Shown piece after piece: positions 11,469-23,400 of a stretch of DNA of 64,000 nt. Numbering within the stretch: the first letter of the stretch is position 1; the number at the start of each line of letters is the position of its first letter. The notes beneath the pieces were generated by a model, which saw only the letters and a program-made list of their open reading frames with translations, did not search any database and was not told the origin of the DNA. A program made the translations under genes and the position numbers. The DNA comes from Neodiprion pinetum (Eukaryota; Arthropoda; Insecta; Hymenoptera; Diprionidae), in contig NC_060238.1 of NCBI RefSeq assembly GCF_021155775.2, forward strand, positions 25,016,470-25,080,469. The letters are read 5' to 3'.

Positions 11469-14400
11469 GTCGCTTTCAATGGCAGTGATATCCACGTACG
11501 TATATGCCAACTGTAACGTATCAATGATTTAATCATTTCCAGACTATTTCTCCTTACTGGTTTTTTTTTATTTTTCTTATCAGCAAACACGTTCCGTTTA
11601 CCAAGTGTATATTATCAACTTGTGTAAACGCGATTGTTCGCTTCGGGTCGCTGTCTCATTCATTAAAGTCAATAACAATCGATTCGATTTAGATTTCCGA
11701 GCTCGAGGACAAGTGTGCTTTACATATCCTACTATTCATACATATTATATATGCGTGTCATTATATGGTGTGTACAGAAACAGCTGCACCGTGATTCAGA
11801 GGAAATTTGTAGCCGCTGTAGGTACACCTTCAAGGTGAGACAAGATTAGGCGGTAATTAGAGCCGATCAGGATGACCACGTGAGAGCGAATCTATTTTTG
11901 AACGAGAAACACGACTTCCGTGAGTGCGTCGTTCGCTAGTTGGAACTAAGTTTATCTGCTGGTGAAGAATTGCCGAGTGATTGATATGCAGATCGAATGA
12001 AACTGTCTTCCGAATCTGCGAATAATGCGGGATATCATTCGCAATAAGCGATGAAGCTCTGATAGTGAATAAAAAGGATAGAAATAATACAGCAATAATT
12101 AGAAAACAGCGCGTAGTATAGTTGGCGAAATAGATCGTAGATGGCGAGAGGCTAGCGAATAATAAAAAAAAAAAAAAAAGGAAAACAAAACACGACGGAG
12201 CAGAAAATCCCAAGACCGAAAGATTGAGTGAGCCTGTAGGAGGCTGCATCGACTCATTCGGACTTTGTTATTTAACAATGGGCTAAACCTCCATCCGCTC
12301 GATATCGTGTTAAAAATTGAAAACATGCCTTCGTTTAACTCATCAAGTGATAAAATCAGATCGCAGCGCCGAACGAAATGTCATTGTAGCGTCAGACCAG
12401 AACCTTTCGAGCTTAAGTGACAGGTAGAAAAAAAACATGGCCGCCGATTGTCATGTGTTTTAATATCTGGACCGAATAATTAACCAGTTGTTGTTCGCTT
12501 GTGTCATTCAAAGTTGAGGACGAATTTCAATTCCAACCTCGAAAGTGATCTGATTCGTTTCTCCCGTTGAATTAACTCTGCGCGTGTCAAGTTATCGCGA
12601 TATATTCCCGTACGTATAGAAGACGTGTATTCTATTTGAACAGGATAATTTACGTCGAATTGTACGACGGCAACGACGACGACGGAATCGTAAAGGTTAT
12701 TTACGTACGATTTTTCCAACTCGTCAAAAGCATGGGTATAAATAACTTGGAAAATCTGCGGATTGACGCGCAGTGTCAAAAGTATCCAAGGTATCACGCT
12801 TTGTCTTTATTTCACGCGTTTGTAACTACGCGGCCCGTCTGTGCAATAAGAATAATTTCAAAGTAAAAAATCGGCGGAAATGTTCGTGGTAAACGAAAGG
12901 TGTTTATAAATTGTTCCTTTTCTTTCCTCCTAATTTCCCATACATATTATACACGTGTATTCTCTTTTCGGCAAGTTAAATTATTTCCAAATCATTGATT
13001 CCGATAACATCGTACAGTTCCTCGTTATTCTCGGCGCGTTTTGAAGAGAGGAAGTTGATAATGAAAGTCCGGCGTAAACACAACCAGGGAATGAACGGCA
13101 AAAACCCCGTGAATAACAAACACACATAAGTCGAGAAGCGAACGGTTCGCCGCAAAAACGGAAGAAATCTTTATCAGCTAAATACCGTCGAAGCAAGTCG
13201 ACGACGCCAAGGCGCGGCAAGTAGTTATAGTCTGTAAAATGGCGTCTTAAAGGAATGCAAGTATACAATTCGGCTCCGTGATTTAATCGTAAACAGTTTT
13301 TGGACGTCATTTGTTTGCTCGGTTGTTCGAAAGCGTAACCGTACGAACAAAGTGCGGGCGGGAGATAATCCGAGAAAACAACAACCACGGACCAAGAGGA
13401 TGACGGAGATGGACGTCTCGACCTCCTGCAACGCCACCATGCAGCCACCTTCCCTACCCCCACCCGATAAACACCACCTCGCAGCAGAGACGGAGATGAC
13501 CGTCACCCACGTGCTGACATTTGGTATTTATTTTTCGCATTACTGTAAACGTTCTCGCAGGCATGTATTTCCTCGTGAAAATTTTTTTTTCTCGCATGCA
13601 TACTCATCGCCACAGCTCGAGCGCAATTAAGCCCGTCGGCGACAAAAGCGCTGCCGCATTATCGCCAACTGTGTACTTTTCTCCCCGCTGACCGCAAATC
13701 CTGGAAAACACGCTTATCGCGGTTACCGTCAACTATTGTTTCGGATTACGATACTTGGGAAATATTTGTTTCCAATCCTCAGTTCCCTTTCCTATGGTCA
13801 ACAGTTGTAATCGGATTTAAATTTACTGTCGTTGCAGCAGCGGTTTGCGTAGTAGATAAGCTGAGCGAATTATCCAAACTATGCGCGACAAATTGAGGAT
13901 AATGAGTCAGCCGTTGTAACACGAGTGTCGAAATTTTTCTCTCAGCGACAAATACTCGATAACAATTGAACGATTACATAGCCAATGCTGCTACTACTAC
14001 TGCTACTACTATTACTACTACTCTACTATTCCGTATAGCAAATTATTGCGTAACGATGAAGAATAAGAAGAAAAAAGAACAAAACGCTAGTTATGCAACG
14101 CTCGTTTGATAGCAGCTGGCGCCCCGGCTCAGCTGGCGTAAAGAAGAATCTCAGGGTTATACGGTTACCTCAGGCCGCAGACCTTCCGCTGCTGGCGATG
14201 CAAAAATTTATACCATCGAAAACGCGTATTTTTCGCCACCCGTTATCACTAGTTATAAATATACCGTACACCTCCTCCTCCTTCTCCTCGTCGAACGGTA
14301 TCTCAAAAGCGACAACAATACATCTGCACAATACGTACCGCCGCCGAGCCAGCCAACCAACGATCGCGGAACGCTGTACGTGTAACATCAACAACAACAA

Positions 14401-16788
14401 CAAAAAATACAAAAATACAAAACAAGCGATAAAAATAATCGTAATCCGTAACACGCGGCCGGTGACACTGATAGCGTTACGGATCTTATCTCTCAATTTC
14501 CAACGCAGCAGCGACAGCCAGTTCAGACATAATTCCTCCCCACCTCTACCTTACCTCGACGTTGCTGAAACTCCACACCCAAGTACGTGTATAAGAACTC
14601 TCCGCGTTGCCCTCGTGTTTTCCAAATCAGCTGTTAGCCGTCGCTCGCTGGTCCGGGTGGGGGGGCGATTCGCGTAGAAACGACAGGGGTGGGGGTACAG
14701 AATTCGTGGGCAGTCCTCCTCACGCTGCGCCGCCTGTCATATCCCTCACCCCCCACCCCTTCGCCTATATTCCAGCCCTCGACAGGCGGGGGTGTCTACG
14801 GTCAGTTGCCATCGGGACACTGCGCCGCGCGTCGCGTAGCGGTGAGCGTCTGTCTGACCGTTACGGTATTTTCGCGTATCATTGAAAGAGGAATTTGTTT
14901 TCCCCGATCGTTCGGATTCGTGTAATTTCGATTGAACTTGTTATATACACAACTGGCTGTACGTGCGTATGTGTTATACGCCGTAAGTAATAATACAGCG
15001 TCGTTAATTTTGTGGGTTTTAATTTATTTTTTTCTTAATATTGTATTATTTTCTTCTTATTACATTCTTCTTGGCCGATGAAATAGAACGTGGCTAATCA
15101 TTGGACGCGAACGTCTGGCCAGAAGCTTTTTTAGACTATCTACGTCTGGAAACGAACGAGTTCATTCCTTGGCGATATTACACGAGGAAATTGTTGTTTG
15201 TGGAATAATTGAAACGCGTGCAACGATAATTGTTCGAAGTTTGGATAATGTAATCGAAGGAGGAACTCTTCTATAAATTCGCAAGCACCTGTGAACGAGA
15301 GGTATAAAAAACAAAAAGAAAAAAAAAGTGTCGCGGAGTTTGGCAGCAGTGAAAGTGGGGCAATTCCGTTGTCCGTCGTTGTCGATATATTCGAGGGGGG
15401 AAAAAAAAAACAAATCTCGGAGTGTCGGGGTCTCCTACGACGTCTTCTTCTTCTTCTTCTTTTTTTTTTTTGTTTCGTTTTTTGATTTTACTTTTCGCCT
15501 TATCACGGTACATGCTTCCGCTTTACACAGCGTATCAACACGGCAGGCACTCACACACGTAAGAGACACGGCTCGTGAAGATTGTGACACGCGTTGCTCG
15601 CAAGTAGTATATTACTACCACCACCTCCTCGGCGCGTATATAGGCGTAATACATACGCCTGCCTGGTACACACGGGTCAATTTCTCGAGTCTAGACTAAC
15701 AGACTTCAGACCCAGGAGTCCCCGACGTCCTTCGCAATCGTCGCAGCGTTTCGTATATACGTATATATATATATATATATAAACGCCGTTCGCAATGTCG
15801 AGCGAGACGACGGCGTGGAGAGGAAAGAGGGATTAGATATTATACTTGCTTACTTGCTTATATACATCGTACGACCGACTACTACTCGACGCGGAGACAT
15901 TAAGAAGGCTGCTTTTTTGCACAGGCCCGGGGGGACACCCGATGTAACGCAACAACAACCGCGGAAAGTTACTATATAACTTACAGGGAAAACAGGATAT
16001 ATATATATATATGTGCGTGTGTGTGCGAATGCATACACACGTAACACCTGACTCTAATCGACGAAGCTAGTGCCGATCCGACGTGCCCGAAACTTGTACG
16101 AAACGAAAAGAGCAAGAGAAAGAGAGAGAAGGACGTCAAGAGGCAGAGAGAAGAGTGGAGGAGAGAGCAGCGAGGTTGAGTTGCGGTTAAAAATAAAATA
16201 CATTTTACTTAGTATAATACGAGGAGGGACCAACTTGGAGAAGTTGAAAGTGCATACGAAATTAAACGTCGTCTTTACGGAGGGACTAGGAAAGTCCGAA
16301 GAAGAGGACGACACGTATCGTGTATATGTACGTATGTATACCATGTAACGTGTGAATAACAACAAAAGATACCACGTATTTTCTCTATAAATTGACGCAG
16401 TTTGACGTATCGTTGAAAAAACTTGGTTGTACCTAGGCGTTTGCAAAAGTAAATAAATAAACAAATAAATAAATAAATCTTCGACATCGAGGTAAAAGTC
16501 GACTTGTGATGAGTGGTGAAAATAAGCGGAGCTGCCGTCTCAGCTCGGGCGAAAAAGAAGAAGCAGCCCACTGTTACAGTCGCGATTGTCAGAAGCACGC
16601 GGTCGTTATCGTAGTCAGCTGACCTGCAGCACGCAAGAAGAGATATATTACATCTCGACTGACTGACTGACTGACTGACTGAGTTACTGCACTGGGTCGC
16701 CTGCGTCGTTGTACAGGAATAAACAAACAGCGTTTCGCGGTCTGTAACAAGGTCGAAAAGCAAGAAGAGGAAGAAGAGGTCCGGGACG
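11469..16788. other. Divergent spacer between deiodinase and JIL-1
   Basis: 5.3 kb without a supportable gene. It should contain the 5' UTR exons and promoters of both flanking genes. Local CpG-rich stretches occur at about 13.0-13.5 and 14.1-14.9 kb. Open frames here (for example 14093-14677 and 12981-13463) have no recognisable domain and are rich in low-complexity codons. Repeats seen: a TA run near 15763-15780 and a GACT run near 16657-16682. Confidence 0.45.
16657..16682. repeat. GACT tetranucleotide microsatellite in probable JIL-1 5' UTR
   Basis: About six consecutive GACT units, 107 bp upstream of the JIL-1 start codon. If transcribed, it lies in the 5' UTR. Confidence 0.8.
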
Positions 16789-18637
16789 ATGAAGAACCCG
16801 GAACACGAGAGCGGTTATTTCGAGGACGGCAGCGACGTCGAGATCATCGGAGAGTCCGATCGTTCAAACTCCGGGGGATCCGGACGCAGGGGGATCAAGT
16901 GGACCTCGGCTGCATCGGGTAGATCCGGAGGATCCGCCGGATCCTGCAGCTTGGCCAAGGCCATCAATGAGTTGGACGTTAGAGATTCGCCCGCGTCGCC
17001 GGAACCCGTAACGACGGAAGACGACGAGGAGGAAGACTACGACGATGAAAAGGACAACAAAGAGGACGACGACCACGACGACCGCGACGACGACGTCGGC
17101 AACGATGACGTACTTTGGAAGAGGAGACCGAGAGGTGAATTGACCTTTGTCGTCGATCGATACGGAAAATAACTAACAACGCATGTACATCGTCATCGTC
17201 ATTAATCCGTTTCGTTTCAAGTTCACCGTGATTTTATTGTGCGTTTAGACCGAGCGAGCGAAATCACTGTCCAGGAATTTTTCAATATCGACGGATTCGT
17301 ATTATCCAACCAGAGTATACAAACACCCATTAGATATGCGGTATATATGTATATATTTACACACACACACACACACACACAACGCCTGTATCTGCGGAGA
17401 GTTAGTTGCTGGAATCATCGATTCGCGGAGCTCCGGTTTTACCTTCGATCGCGATTCCCGTCAGGCCACTTTCCAACTTTTTATTTCTCTTTCTATTTTC
17501 TAAATTCATTTTTTTATTTTTTTTTTTTATTTTTTCAATTCATTTTATTTATCGGTTATCGGGTACATATTTACGTATTGTAAGATACAAGCAGAAATTT
17601 ATATTAAACATCGGCAAACCTTGGACGACGAGAAGCGAGTGTAGATAAGAGAAAATTGTAAATCGAACCGAATCGGCGAGTTGGGAGGGGAGTTTGAAAC
17701 GAGGTTGAAGTTGGTCACGTTATCGTAAATGAACATTGGGTGGGGATTGCTATTTTCTTATTTTTACAATGATTTCTCGAATGAACTGAGATTGTTAAAT
17801 ATGAGTATGTTTTGCTTACTGAATTTCGGTAACGTCACTAATTTCGACACGTTATGATTATTTGAGGTAACAAGTTTAATTTTTTGACCTCGAAAAAATA
17901 AATCGGTCTAAACTGAGTTTTTTTTTTTCGTACATTCTATGTTTTGTCGTTCGATTCAAATTGAACTCGAAGCGAATGTAGAGCCAATAAGCTGAACGGT
18001 AAAGTCCTTGATGACTTACAAGAAGTGGTAAAATTTCTGAATTAACTAGGTCTTCGGTCCTGTTAAAGCTGAACAATTTAGGTCCCGTTGACTTAAAGGA
18101 AATGGCAAAGTTTTAGGATTAGCTGGGTCTTCGGTCCTGTTAAAGCTGAACAATTTAGGTCCCATTGACTTACAGGAAATGGCAAAGTTTTAGGATAAGC
18201 TGGGTCTTCGGTCCCGTTAAAGCTGAACAATTTAGGTCCCATTGACTTACAGGAAATGGTAAAGTTTTAGGATTAGCTGGGTCTTCGGTCCCGTTAAAGC
18301 TGAACAATTTAGGTCCCATTGACTTACAGGAAATGGCAAAGTTTTAGGATAAGCTGGGTCTTCGAACCGCAAAGAACGACCGCTAACATTGAGTCAGGAT
18401 TAGAGGGGTGCAATAATAGCAATCGTTTTCGCGCAGGTATAATTATCATTCTAACTATTAGCCTTAAAGTTCCTCCTCGGAAAAACCTCGGAAATTAGGA
18501 GGGAATTTTACGGCCCCGACTTTACGCCGAATTGTTTTATTTGGGTCGGCTTTGTGTCCCAGGTGATTAGACCGTCTGCCGCATGTTCTACGCGCAGTCA
18601 TTCTCATTCGTACAATTCGTACAGGCTTGTTATATGC

Positions 18638-18668
<31 letters not shown>

Positions 18669-20380
18669 TAGTGTGGTCGTTAAAAATTAAAATCTTTGCG
18701 GCGCCCGAAAAAATCCTTCCTTCTGATGAGAAACTACGGGGAAAATTTTGCTTTTGCGATTTAAACAAAAATAACACGTGCCGACGGCCAATTGAAGTTA
18801 ATTTTTCGATAAAATTATGGTTTTTTTTTTTAATTTGTCTCAGTAGTTAAGTTTGGGTAAAAATCATCAAAAACGGCTTGTAGAAAATTTAATTCTCTAC
18901 AAAATTTTTTTTTTATCACCATATTTAGAGCTAAACAGCTAAAACAGAATTTTTAGCTCTAAATATGGTGATAAAAAAAAAATTTTGTAGAGAATTTAAT
19001 TTAAAAACAGCTAAAACAGAATTTTTAGCTCTAAATATGGTGATAAAAAAAAAATTTTGTAGAGAATTTAATTTTCTACAAGCCGTTTTTGATGATTTTT
19101 ACCCAAACTTAACTACTGAGACAAATTAAAAAAAAAAACCATAATTTTATCGAAAAATTAACTTCAATTGGCCGTCGGCACGTGTTATTTTTGTTTAAAT
19201 CGCAAAAGCAAAATTTTCCCCGTAGTTTCTCATCAGAAGGAAGGATTTTTTCGGGCGCCGCAAAGATTTTAATTTTTAACGACCACACTAATATATATAC
19301 ATATATGGTGTCCATGCTTGCCGTTACATTTATACATTTCGTTTCAATACTCGAGTATATAATATAATATTACGCCCGATGCGGTTCAGAGAAGACGTTT
19401 GTGTATTACAATATATACCGGTCAGTCGGTATACGCATGCGTCAGCGGTATTCGGAGAGCAATAAATGTTGAAACAACAACACAACAAGCACGGGAGTAT
19501 CGGTGCAGCAACGGCAGCCTTAACTTTGAACAAACAATTTGAATTTCGAAACCGTAAGTCTCCCCGAATATCGACGACGGTCGACGTTGTAAATACTCGC
19601 CGTGTGTTCGTGTGCGTGTATATATGCAAAGACAGTCACGTTTGATTTAACGTATAGAAAATTCAAACATATTTGAATATTTTCGCCGAAATGTAATAAA
19701 TTGACCGGAATTTCGTTGATTCTCGGTTGTTTTGTTTTTTTTGTTTTTTTTTTTTCTAATCATTTCATCGTCGCAGGATGTAGATTCATTCGCTTTCTTT
19801 CTTTCCAGGGGCACCACCATACGCGAACCTTCGATCCCCACCAAACTCCCACAATTATAATCGCTCTTACTTTATACCATATCACCGTAACTGAGCGCAT
19901 CTTTCGAGAAAGTTATACGAATATAAATAATTAGCGAAATACACGTGTGTATATATGTTGTGCGCGTTTAACGTATGCCTATACATATGTATAAAAATTG
20001 TGTACCATACATGCACACGTGATGTACGTATGCATGCACATACCTATACACGCGTGACCAAAATGCTACTAAACAGACTTGCGAAAACATATTTTTACTC
20101 TCAAAGATCCGTCCGATATTTTCACGAACCATGATGCACGGCATCTGTTTCTTTTTTTTTCCACGTCTGTTTTATTTCTTTTAATTTATTCTTGCGACTC
20201 TCTCTTTCTTTCTTTCTTTCATTCTCTCTGTCTCTTTCTCTCCTTTCCGCAGTCAGTGTGCTTCTGCTGCTGATGCGAGTTATCTATCACGTCGCCGCAG
20301 CAGCAACAATAGCAACGCGACCCATCTTTTTCACCGTATTAATATTATATGTACTTATAACATTGTACCAATTCACGTAC

Positions 20381-20411
<31 letters not shown>

Positions 20412-23400
20412 CATGTGTAAAATATGTGGAACGCTAACTTACGAGTAAATATTGTATAATGTAGTACAAACCATTGGCATAGATCGAGAAACTTGTACAG
20501 AGAAGAGCGAGCGCCTATCTCCGAGGACAGGGATATAAGACGACGCGTAATAGGTTGAACTTCGTATTTGTTAACGCCTTATTAATTTAAAACGATGTGA
20601 ATATAGCACCTGCTGTTAATTCTTTTTTTATTTTCCGTTTATCTACCGTGGATGGCATATACTCGCCGATACCGCACCATGTATTTAAACAACAAGTTCA
20701 GACTTTGACGAAAGGTTGCGTAATAAGCCCGAGTATGTCGCGATGTGTTACTGCATCATACTTACGTATGTCTCTCTGTGTATACGCACGTGTATGTGTA
20801 GTTATACGCATACTACGTCGACGGCGATGCGGAAAAACGGAAGGACGCCGCGTCTGTACGGGTTTTTTTCCCCTCTCTCTTTTTCGTCCGTTTCATTAAT
20901 TTAAAGGCAAAAAAAGAAAGAAGGGAAAAAAAATGTCTACTCATCTCGCAAAATAATTTCATTCAAGGTCGAAACTCTGCGTGCGTATTACGATACGTGA
21001 AATATATCTACTCTGGGTCAACAATGCGGAGATGATAGTAATACCAATGGTTGTGTGTGTGTGTATAGAGTGCATTCGCAGTCACTGCAGCAAGCTTGGT
21101 TCAAGCTCTACAACCTGCGGAATAAAGAGGATCGTTATTGAAAAGGCACGAGCGACGCGAGAAAGGCGAATCCAAGAACCTGCGGATAATTGACAGGAGT
21201 CAGGATCTCGATTCTGACGACTTATTTTTTCACACGTGAAAATAAGATTCTCCGATTAAATCTACCATCTCATTTGTCTAGATTGCGCTTATCGCCGTTT
21301 TCGCGAGTGAAAAGTAAGCCGTCAGAATCGGGATAACGAATCTGTTTCTCGGCTTTACCTTACTTTACTTTACATTACCTTTTTTAACTTTGACTTTGAC
21401 TTTAATTTTGCCTTACCTTACCTAACGCTACGCCGCTTCGGCTCACGGCTAACAGAGGAAGGAAAGACGACGACAAGAAGCGCAAACCGCACACGAGCGA
21501 CGTTCGGTCGGTTCATTCGAGGAACCGAAAGAAAGTCGGTCCCGTTACGAAATAGCGAGTGAATGCCGGCAATCTGGGTCAAGCAAAAGCGGAACTTCTG
21601 CACTGCTGCGAGCACCGACTCTCTGTGACTCTCTGCTGAAACACACAGTCTTCCATGTAATTCCCCGCAAAATTTCTTCGCGGTTTTAACGTCGTTTCAA
21701 CCTGTGCGTTTCTATGTACTTACAGTAAGTTGCAGCGTTACGCTCACCTTGCTACCGTTGTAACTACCTGTGCCGGTTCGTTGATGCTGCTGCTGCTGCT
21801 GTTGCTGCTGTTTCGGCAGTCTCCGAACCGAAATATACCGTTCGTTCGGTTCGCGTTAGTTCTCTAGGTCGGGGTCTCTTATTCGGCTCTTTCGTGCAAC
21901 ACACGCTCTCGATCGCATCGTATTCGTTTCACATTCGTTTGCATAATTTTTTTTTTTTTCTTTCTGTTCTCTCTCCACTACAACACAAACTTATCAGGTA
22001 TCGGTTAATTTACCTGGACGATGCACCGTGCACGTCTATCTTCTAATACAGATATCTATAACTAACATACACAAACGACGACGGACGACGATCGCGGTGT
22101 TATAATAACTGGGTCAAATTCTAGGCAAAGCCGCGTGTATTTTGTACTGTATACACGTTCATCCTCGCCTATGTAGCCACATAAATCGCACGTGTAGGTT
22201 TACTCGTATGTGTGTACGTACGTACGGACGTAACGTGGTGGGTACCTGAATTCGATCATGGCCGCCGTCACCACCACCTTGACACAAATCACGAGTCATT
22301 TTGCGAAGAGCGCACCTCAATCTCGCCACCTTCCCCTTGCCTTCGCGTGTTTTTCTCCGATGGTGCGGTGCAGTTAATTTTTGCTGGTTTCGATAAATAA
22401 ATTGATATACGATTAAAAAAAATTACATATATATTATACACACACACGCATATGTTGCAAAAAATATCTTCCAATCTTGATGTTGTTATTACGTACCTGT
22501 TAAACTCGCATTATTTATACTTATACATAATAATATTCCACGTACTACAATTGCCTTCCTTTTTTTTTTTTCTTTTTGTACGATCTTCCCATTTTTCTTC
22601 GATTTTATGTACCATCGGATATTTAACCCACCTTATACCTGACCATAATCTGATTGATTTGTCGGTTTACCGTCGCAGTGCGCACATTCACGAGGCTGAA
22701 GTTAGTTACGTTGTTGCAATTATTCGCTTTTCGGAAAAATCGTTATTTCGCAATTTCAGGGATGTATGAAACGCAGTAAATTATAATGAGGCCTAAACTT
22801 ATTCATATTTATAAGAATCGACTACCTACTTAAAAGTCGCTATAAACTTGCAAAATAGCGATCCCCCCCCCCACCCCTCCGATGTTTCGTTACGAACTTC
22901 AGTCTCATGCACATTCGTCTGTATATCACACGAGATTGAAGTTGGTAACGTTGTCGTAAGTAAACATTGGGGAAAAAAATCACTATTTTATATTTACGAT
23001 GACTTTGAAGGAACGAATATTTCAAAATATACGAGTATGTTTTGTTTTATTTTACGGTTTATCGAATTTCAAACAATACCAAAATCACGAAGGATGGTAA
23101 CGGTTTTTCATCAGCATGTTATTATATTACACTGTTGCGTATTGTTGATTGTAATTGCGACATGCAAGTATTATTGGGTATATGTGCGTGAAATTGGATG
23201 TCTTATTACACATTTTTTTCATTTTCTCTTTCGTCGTCATACATTATAGGTATTACAAACTGATGTACCTGCCTGTGCAAATACCTCTTTCTAATTGATT
23301 TCGATTTCGCCTGTATCTCCGTCATTATTTTTGTGTACACAAATACACACATACGCACGTGTATAGGTATGACTCGCGTAACTATATTTTGCGCAACTGA

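Noticed and set aside
14093..14677. 194-codon open frame, plus strand
   Set aside because: Composition of low-complexity spacer (runs of Ser and Asn), no recognisable motif, overlapped by another chance frame on the other strand.
18554..18850. 98-codon frame repeated on the opposite strand at 19109-19315
   Set aside because: The shared 60 residues are simply the two inverted arms of the foldback element translated; no transposase motif.
22259..22378. ATGGCCGCCGTCACCACC start of a 39-residue frame in JIL-1 intron 1
   Set aside because: Good start context, but stops without a donor or recognisable protein; kept only as a note that a CpG-rich promoter-like stretch is here.
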